Shown piece by piece: positions 59,253 through 64,000 of a stretch of 64,000 nt of DNA. Within the stretch, counting starts at the first letter, position 1. Every line of letters begins with the position of its first letter. Both the position numbers and the translations under genes were made by a program. The stretch is from NCBI GenBank assembly GCA_963678565.1, contig OY782875.1, positions 3,782,001 through 3,846,000 on the forward strand. The letters are read 5' to 3'. The notes under the pieces were generated by a model. It saw only the letters and a list, made by a program, of their open reading frames with translations. It searched no databases and was not told the DNA's origin. This DNA is from SKHV01 sp963678565. Lineage in GTDB: Bacteria; Bacteroidota; Bacteroidia; Bacteroidales; Prolixibacteraceae.

Positions 59253-60896
59253 ATGAGTGCTAAGAATTGTCCGGAAACCGCAAGGCAGAAAATGATTAAC
59301 ATGATGTATTTGGTGTTGACAGCAATGTTGGCATTGAATGTATCTGCTGAAACACTGTATGCCTTCAAGCTTATTGATGGCAGTTTAATGCAAACATTCT
59401 ATAGCTCAAAACGCAAGAACGAATCAATCGTTCGCGATTTGGGAACAGCTGCAGAAGTCAACCCCGAAAAAGCACAAGAATGGTACGATATTGCTAAAGA
59501 TCTTCAGATTAAAAGCGTCGAAATGGTGCAATACATCAATGAAGTGAAAGAAGAACTAGCAACAGGTGCAAAAGCAGAACCAAAAGAAGAAGGACCTTAT
59601 TTGGAAGAGTTCCCAATTGTAGTTACCAATAGTGGCGATAGTTTAGTACTAAAAGCACAAGACGATTTAAATATTACACCTGAGGTAATGTTAACCAAGG
59701 GGCGAGGGAAAGAGCTACAATCGTCAATCGAAGAATATAAATCCTATTTAATTTCTATAATTGAAAAATACTCACATAGGAATTCTAACAAAATGATTGA
59801 GAACATTAACGAATCGATTAATGTTAGTGATCCTCAAAAAATAAAAGGACAAGCTGGAGAGAATTATCGAACTTGGGTACAACAAAACTTCGAATCAACA
59901 CCAGTAGTTGCCTCAATCACGATGCTTTCAAAATATCAAAACGATGTTATGAATGCAGAATCGGAAGTGCTTCGCTTTCTATTTAATCAAATAGATGCCT
60001 CTTCCTTTAAATTCACTGGACTTAAAGCTCGTGTAATTCCAAAATCTAAATTGCTTTTTGAAGGTCAGGAATTCGAAGCCAAAATATTTTTATCAGCAGA
60101 AGATTCAACTCAGGAATTAGAAGTATTCATGAGCAATGGTCAAAAATTAAAATTGAATAACGATGGCGATGCAATTTATACCGCTACCGGATTAAAGGCA
60201 GATGAATACGAGCGAAGCGGCTACATCGAATATACAATCCCGGAATCAGACGAAAAAGGAAGAGCACCATTCAATTTTGATTTTAAAGTGGTAGAGTCGG
60301 CAATTACGGTTGCTCCAACCAAAATGAATGTGTTATATAAAGGATTGGATAACCCAATTAGTATCTCGGTTGCCGGTGTTTCTTCCGATAATATCATTCC
60401 TGAATTCTCTAATGGAACGATTGAAGAATCAGGCAATGGTGATTGGATTGCAAAACCAAAGAATCTCGATCATAACGGAAGCCAATCGAAGGTAATGGTT
60501 TATGCAATGTTCGAGAATGAAAAACGTTTAATGGGTGAAATGCCGTTCCGTGTAAAGAAAGTTCCCGATCCAATTGCAACCATTGGTGAAAAATCATCAG
60601 GAGTCATTTCAAAAGAAAATCTTACAGCTCAAACAGGTGTTTTTGCTGAATTGGCAGACTTCGATTTCGATTTGAATTTTATTGTAACAGGTTTTGATAT
60701 TGCAGTTGCCTCCTCTGGTGGTTTAACGCAAACACTAACATCAAATTCTTATCGTTTTACAAGTGAACAATTGCGATTATTACGAACACTAAATACAGGT
60801 TCAAAAATTTCTATTGAGAATATTAAAGCAAGAATTGATGGAGATCCGAACGATCCAACACGACCTTTAAACTCAATAGTTTTAACCATTCAATAG
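59253..60896 (+). CDS. gldM: Type IX secretion motor protein GldM/PorM
   Basis: 547 aa. The N-terminal helix MMYLVLTAMLALNVSAETL spans the membrane and sits with GldL; the large periplasmic part (about residues 40-547) folds into four domains in solved homologues and reaches the GldKN ring. Length and start are typical. The ATG has an AGGA sequence 7-10 bases upstream. Confidence 0.95.
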   Translation: MSAKNCPETARQKMINMMYLVLTAMLALNVSAETLYAFKLIDGSLMQTFYSSKRKNESIVRDLGTAAEVNPEKAQEWYDIAKDLQIKSVEMVQYINEVKEELATGAKAEPKEEGPYLEEFPIVVTNSGDSLVLKAQDDLNITPEVMLTKGRGKELQSSIEEYKSYLISIIEKYSHRNSNKMIENINESINVSDPQKIKGQAGENYRTWVQQNFESTPVVASITMLSKYQNDVMNAESEVLRFLFNQIDASSFKFTGLKARVIPKSKLLFEGQEFEAKIFLSAEDSTQELEVFMSNGQKLKLNNDGDAIYTATGLKADEYERSGYIEYTIPESDEKGRAPFNFDFKVVESAITVAPTKMNVLYKGLDNPISISVAGVSSDNIIPEFSNGTIEESGNGDWIAKPKNLDHNGSQSKVMVYAMFENEKRLMGEMPFRVKKVPDPIATIGEKSSGVISKENLTAQTGVFAELADFDFDLNFIVTGFDIAVASSGGLTQTLTSNSYRFTSEQLRLLRTLNTGSKISIENIKARIDGDPNDPTRPLNSIVLTIQ

Positions 60897-60914
60897 ATTG
60901 AAAATTTGTTAAAA

Positions 60915-61787
60915 ATGAAAATATTAAAAATTACATTATTAATCGTTGTATTATTTCCTTTGATGAGTAAAGGACAAGGTGTACGGTTTACCGAGAAATA
61001 TGGACCTTTCCACGATACTTATACACAAGAAAATGATTTACATAATCGGAAAGCAATTCCTTACAGCTATGTAAGCGAAGCTGATGTAATGTGGTCGAAA
61101 GTTACTTGGGAAATTGTTGATTTACGTGAGAAGATGAATTTACCATTGTATTACCCAATCGACACTATTCATAATCGAAAAAGCTTAATCAATGCATTGG
61201 TTGATGGAGTAGCTCAAAACAGATACACGGCATTTAAACCGCCATTAAAAATGAATGCATTTGAATTTGATCCGGTTAATGTATACAACGGCGTTGAAGA
61301 TCTTAAAAACAAAGGAAGTCGTGAGCAAATTATTCGAGTTCAAACGCGTCCTGGCTTACCTGCAAAAGACTCTTTAGTTGTTACTCGTTGGAAACCTGAG
61401 GAAATTAAACAGATTCTTGTAAAATCGGTTTGGTATTTCAACAAGAAAGATTCAAAACTACACAACGAAATCATTGGGCTTTGTCCTATTCGGGAATATG
61501 TTTTCAATGGTGTTGCAAGAAGAGACCTTATGTTTTGGTTTTACTATCCCGATTTAAGAGACTATCTAGCAACAGTACCTGTTTTCAATCCAATTAACGA
61601 CAAGGAGTTATATACTTTCGACGATATATTTGTAAATAGATATTTCAATTCTTATTTCATTCAGGAATCAAACGTTTATGACGATCGCCAAATTACCGAT
61701 TATCTTGAAGGAGATGCAGCACAACGTGAATCTGAAAAAATAAGAAGTGAGATTTTCAACTTCGAACAAGATTTGTGGGAATATTAA
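60915..61787 (+). CDS. gldN: Type IX secretion protein GldN/PorN
   Basis: 290 codons from ATG 60915 (MKILKITLLIVVLFPLMSKG signal peptide); a TTG at 60906 would add three residues. Periplasmic partner of GldK. Typical blocks: ADVMWSKVTWEIVDLREKMN, KQILVKSVWYFNKKDSKLHNEIIGLCPI, and FWFYYPDLRDYL. Last gene of the operon, closed by a terminator. Confidence 0.94.
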   Translation: MKILKITLLIVVLFPLMSKGQGVRFTEKYGPFHDTYTQENDLHNRKAIPYSYVSEADVMWSKVTWEIVDLREKMNLPLYYPIDTIHNRKSLINALVDGVAQNRYTAFKPPLKMNAFEFDPVNVYNGVEDLKNKGSREQIIRVQTRPGLPAKDSLVVTRWKPEEIKQILVKSVWYFNKKDSKLHNEIIGLCPIREYVFNGVARRDLMFWFYYPDLRDYLATVPVFNPINDKELYTFDDIFVNRYFNSYFIQESNVYDDRQITDYLEGDAAQRESEKIRSEIFNFEQDLWEY

Positions 61788-61806
61788 GAACTTAAAATAT
61801 TCGCTG

Positions 61807-61840
61807 AAAGCCTTATGGTATTTCCATAGGGCTTTTCTCT
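61807..61840 (+). terminator. Terminator after gldN
   Basis: Stem AAAGCC(T)TATGG / CCATA(G)GGCTTT (one G-U pair) followed by TTTTCTC, 20 bp after the gldN stop. It separates the second gldK-like gene from the operon. Confidence 0.75.
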
Positions 61841-61888
61841 GTAAATACAATACCCGCGTTAATTTTTCGTTTTACACAAAAATCAACA

Positions 61889-63241
61889 TTGAAAATTTAC
61901 AAAACAAAATATAGTTCAATACTCTCATTGCTTTTCCTTCTTCTGTTAAGCAGCTGTGCTAACTTTCGAGAAAATGGAACCAATCCCGATAGCAAAATTG
62001 CGAAACGACTTTGGTATGAGCCAATTCCCTTTGGAATGTCGTATGTAAAATCAGGCTCCTATACCCTTGGTGCATCAGGTCAAAAAATAGATCAAATTCT
62101 TTCACCTCAAAAAACGGTTACGGTTAAATCATTTTGGATTGATGATACCGAGATCACCAACAACGAATACAAACAATTTGTAAAATGGGTTGCCGATTCA
62201 ATTGCTGCATACAAAACGTTTGCAGCCGGAATTGATTTTTATCGAAAAAAAGATGAACGTAGCAACCAGCTATTAGAACCAACTCAAATTGATTGGCTCA
62301 ATATTCATGATATTTGGTCGAACCCTGATCCCAATATCAAAGATGCATTAGCATCGTTATACTATAACGAAAACGAACGTTTTAACAATAAAAAAGCGAA
62401 AGATCCCAGACAGCTTTTTTATGCTTTTAATCAAATAAATTATAAAAAAGCATCGAGTCGAGCCAATTCTTATAACTACGAAACTCAGAGCTATTCGCAA
62501 AATACAAACAGAAGAGATTTGTTATTGGAACAGAAAAAAGTTCCGGTATATCCTGATACACTTGTTTGGATTAGAGACTTTAGCTATTCCTACAACGAAC
62601 CATGGACATTCACCTATTTTAGTCATCAAGCCTTTAATGAATATCCGGTTGTTGGTGTTACATGGGAGCAGGCAAATGCATTTTGTCATTGGAGAACCCG
62701 ATTAAAAGAAAAAGCACTGAAATTGGCAAAATCGAATGTGATAAACAATTATCGATTACCAACAGAAGCAGAATGGGAATATTCAGCAAGAGGTGGCTTA
62801 GAAAATAATATGTATCCTTGGGGAGGACCATATGCATCTACAGAAAAAGGTTGTTACTTAGCCAATTTTAAACCCCAAAGAGGAAACTATGTTGCAGATA
62901 GCTGGTATTCGGCAAAAACCATGAAAGTTGGAAGCTTTGATCCAAATGGCTATGGATTATATGATATGGCCGGAAATGTTGCCGAATGGACAAGCACAGC
63001 CTATTGGGAAGTTAGCAACGAATTGGTTCACGATTTGAATCCAGAATTACAGTACGATGCTAAACCATCAGATCCGCCAGCAATGAAACGCAAAGTGGTT
63101 CGTGGAGGATCGTGGAAAGATGTTTCGTATTATTTACAAGTGAGCACACGCGATTTCAACTATCAAGATTCGGCTAGAAGCTATATTGGTTTCCGCTGTG
63201 TGATGACTGCCCTCGAAGACAATATTAAAGCCTACGAGTAA
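61889..63241 (+). CDS. Second GldK-like SUMF1-fold lipoprotein (GldK paralogue)
   Basis: 450 aa, starting at TTG 61889; the lipobox is LSSC. Collinear with the upstream GldK over the full length: WIDDTEITNNEYKQFVKWV, SYNYETQSYSQNTNRRDLLL, PVYPDTLVWIRDFSYSYNEP, PVVGVTWEQANAFCHWR, YRLPTEAEWEYSARGG, YDMAGNVAEWTSTAYW, and FRCVMTA at the end. It is a diverged duplicate, or the locus's GldJ equivalent. A promoter of its own is expected after the gldN terminator, but I see no perfect TAnnTTTG there. Confidence 0.85.
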   Translation: MKIYKTKYSSILSLLFLLLLSSCANFRENGTNPDSKIAKRLWYEPIPFGMSYVKSGSYTLGASGQKIDQILSPQKTVTVKSFWIDDTEITNNEYKQFVKWVADSIAAYKTFAAGIDFYRKKDERSNQLLEPTQIDWLNIHDIWSNPDPNIKDALASLYYNENERFNNKKAKDPRQLFYAFNQINYKKASSRANSYNYETQSYSQNTNRRDLLLEQKKVPVYPDTLVWIRDFSYSYNEPWTFTYFSHQAFNEYPVVGVTWEQANAFCHWRTRLKEKALKLAKSNVINNYRLPTEAEWEYSARGGLENNMYPWGGPYASTEKGCYLANFKPQRGNYVADSWYSAKTMKVGSFDPNGYGLYDMAGNVAEWTSTAYWEVSNELVHDLNPELQYDAKPSDPPAMKRKVVRGGSWKDVSYYLQVSTRDFNYQDSARSYIGFRCVMTALEDNIKAYE

Positions 63242-63242
63242 A

Positions 63243-63824
63243 CTATTTCGATTCGTTTTTCTTCTTTTCAACCGAGAATCCAAATTTTCCAATCTTCTTC
63301 CCCAGTTCAAAGTAATTTCCATGACAATAGACCAGTGGGTTAGCCCCTGCCAAATCAAACGCATTGGTATATTTATTCATGTGCTTTTCATCCACTCTAA
63401 TATTAACCACCTCAGCCAAAAACATATGATGAACGCCTAATTCAATCACCTCTTTTACTTTGCACTCAATATTTACCGGCGATTCCATAACAATAGGAGC
63501 CTTTACAACTTTTGCTTCTCCCTTTGTTAATTTACATTCTTTCCATTTGTCATATTTCCGACCACTTCGAACACCACACCAGTCGGTTACTCGCGCCATA
63601 TTTTTTGTAGTTAAGTTAATGACAAACTCACCATTTCGTTTGATAATATCGTAAGAATGACGACCAGGTCGAACTGAAATATAACACATTGCAGGATCGC
63701 TTGAAACGGTGCCTGTCCAAGCAATTGTTATTAAATTATGCTCCGCTTCGTTTGATCCACACGATACTAACACAGCAGGAACAGGATTTACCATTGTTCC
63801 AGGTTTAAAGTCGATTCTTTTCAT
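63243..63824 (-). CDS. Flavin reductase family protein (flavoredoxin-like)
   Basis: 193 aa, FMN-binding split-barrel: PGTMVNPVPAVLVSCGS, then NLITIAWTGTVSSDPAMCYISVRPGRHSYDII and GEFVINLTTKNMARVTDWCG. This matches the flavoredoxin/DIM6-NTAB group, which binds FMN and transfers electrons; the partner is unknown. Convergent with the gldK paralogue; the stops are 1 bp apart. A -7 box precedes it. Confidence 0.88.
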   Translation of the reverse strand: MKRIDFKPGTMVNPVPAVLVSCGSNEAEHNLITIAWTGTVSSDPAMCYISVRPGRHSYDIIKRNGEFVINLTTKNMARVTDWCGVRSGRKYDKWKECKLTKGEAKVVKAPIVMESPVNIECKVKEVIELGVHHMFLAEVVNIRVDEKHMNKYTNAFDLAGANPLVYCHGNYFELGKKIGKFGFSVEKKKNESK

Positions 63825-63846
63825 GGATTAGTTGTTGATTTCAAAA

Positions 63847-63854
63847 CAAAGATA
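63847..63854 (-). promoter_or_regulatory. -7 promoter element (TATCTTTG) for the flavin reductase gene
   Basis: Minus-strand TATCTTTG, perfect TAnnTTTG, about 22 bp before the ATG at 63824. Confidence 0.5.
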
Positions 63855-63924
63855 ATAATTGAATATAGTTTGATAAATTAGAACAATATTTTCTTCTTTG
63901 TAACTACTACTTTTAAAACAAAAA

Positions 63925-64000
63925 ATGTATTCAGCGAACGAAAATCGATATAATAAAATAGCATACAAACGTTGTGGAAATTCGGGGATCGATTTACCCC
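63925..64000 (+). CDS. Aldo/keto reductase, N-terminal fragment (YghZ-like)
   Basis: Only the first 25 codons are inside the window. MYSANENRYNKIAYKRCGNS followed by GIDLP matches the start of L-glyceraldehyde-3-phosphate reductase/YghZ-type aldo/keto reductases (RY...M-Y-R-CG-SG--LP). The gene continues beyond the right edge. Confidence 0.7.
   Translation, partial: MYSANENRYNKIAYKRCGNSGIDLP

Overview
The window comes from a nitrogen-fixing, probably anaerobic or facultative member of the Bacteroidota. Supporting signs are a complete PorP-GldKLMN type IX secretion locus, Bacteroidota-type promoters (TTG...TAnnTTTG) in front of many genes and of the rRNA operon, several families largely confined to the phylum (Porin_10, DUF5683, DUF4922) and low G+C. 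Order Marinilabiliales is a guess from general gene content, not a result. There is no insertion sequence, prophage, integrase or CRISPR array.

Layout. 1-13.4 kb is ordinary chromosome: the start of purH, mgtE, rsmA, a flippase-like membrane protein, an FtsX-type permease, a Nudix hydrolase, an MltF-like transglycosylase, a Porin_10 protein, a lemA-TPM-TPM operon and an O-antigen-ligase-like protein. 13.4-19.3 kb is a complete rRNA operon on the minus strand (16S, tRNA-Ile, tRNA-Ala, 23S, 5S, terminator), preceded by four tandem copies of a promoter unit. 19.5-33.2 kb is the nitrogen-fixation region. One minus-strand operon runs nifH-nifI1-nifI2-nifD-nifK-nifE-nifN-nifB-[2Fe-2S] ferredoxin-nifV, with a sigma-54-like promoter before nifH and a terminator after nifV. 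Divergent from it are three small genes: a Nif11-like protein and two I do not recognise, the last only 58 codons long. They converge on a NifA-type activator.

33.3-55.7 kb is again housekeeping and envelope genes: a GNAT, a GHL10 hydrolase with a glycosyltransferase, an AsmA-like protein, a PIF1-like helicase, lipB/lipA, two DUF5683 paralogues, a DUF4922 protein, a porin, mnmA, a SpoIID-like protein, an ABC-2 exporter, ribD and an arginase-fold protein that has lost metal ligands. 55.8-63.2 kb is the type IX secretion operon porP-gldK-gldL-gldM-gldN, then a terminator and a second gldK-like gene. The window ends with a flavin reductase-like gene and the first codons of an aldo/keto reductase.

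How the parts fit. NifA with sigma-54 would switch on the nif operon; NifI1/NifI2 would stop the enzyme post-translationally when fixed nitrogen appears; NifB, NifE, NifN and NifV make the cofactor; and the small [2Fe-2S] ferredoxin may serve the MoFe protein. The least explained element is the three-gene Nif11-like operon, whose upstream region carries a perfect FNR-type palindrome and a 13-bp direct repeat spaced by 42 bp.
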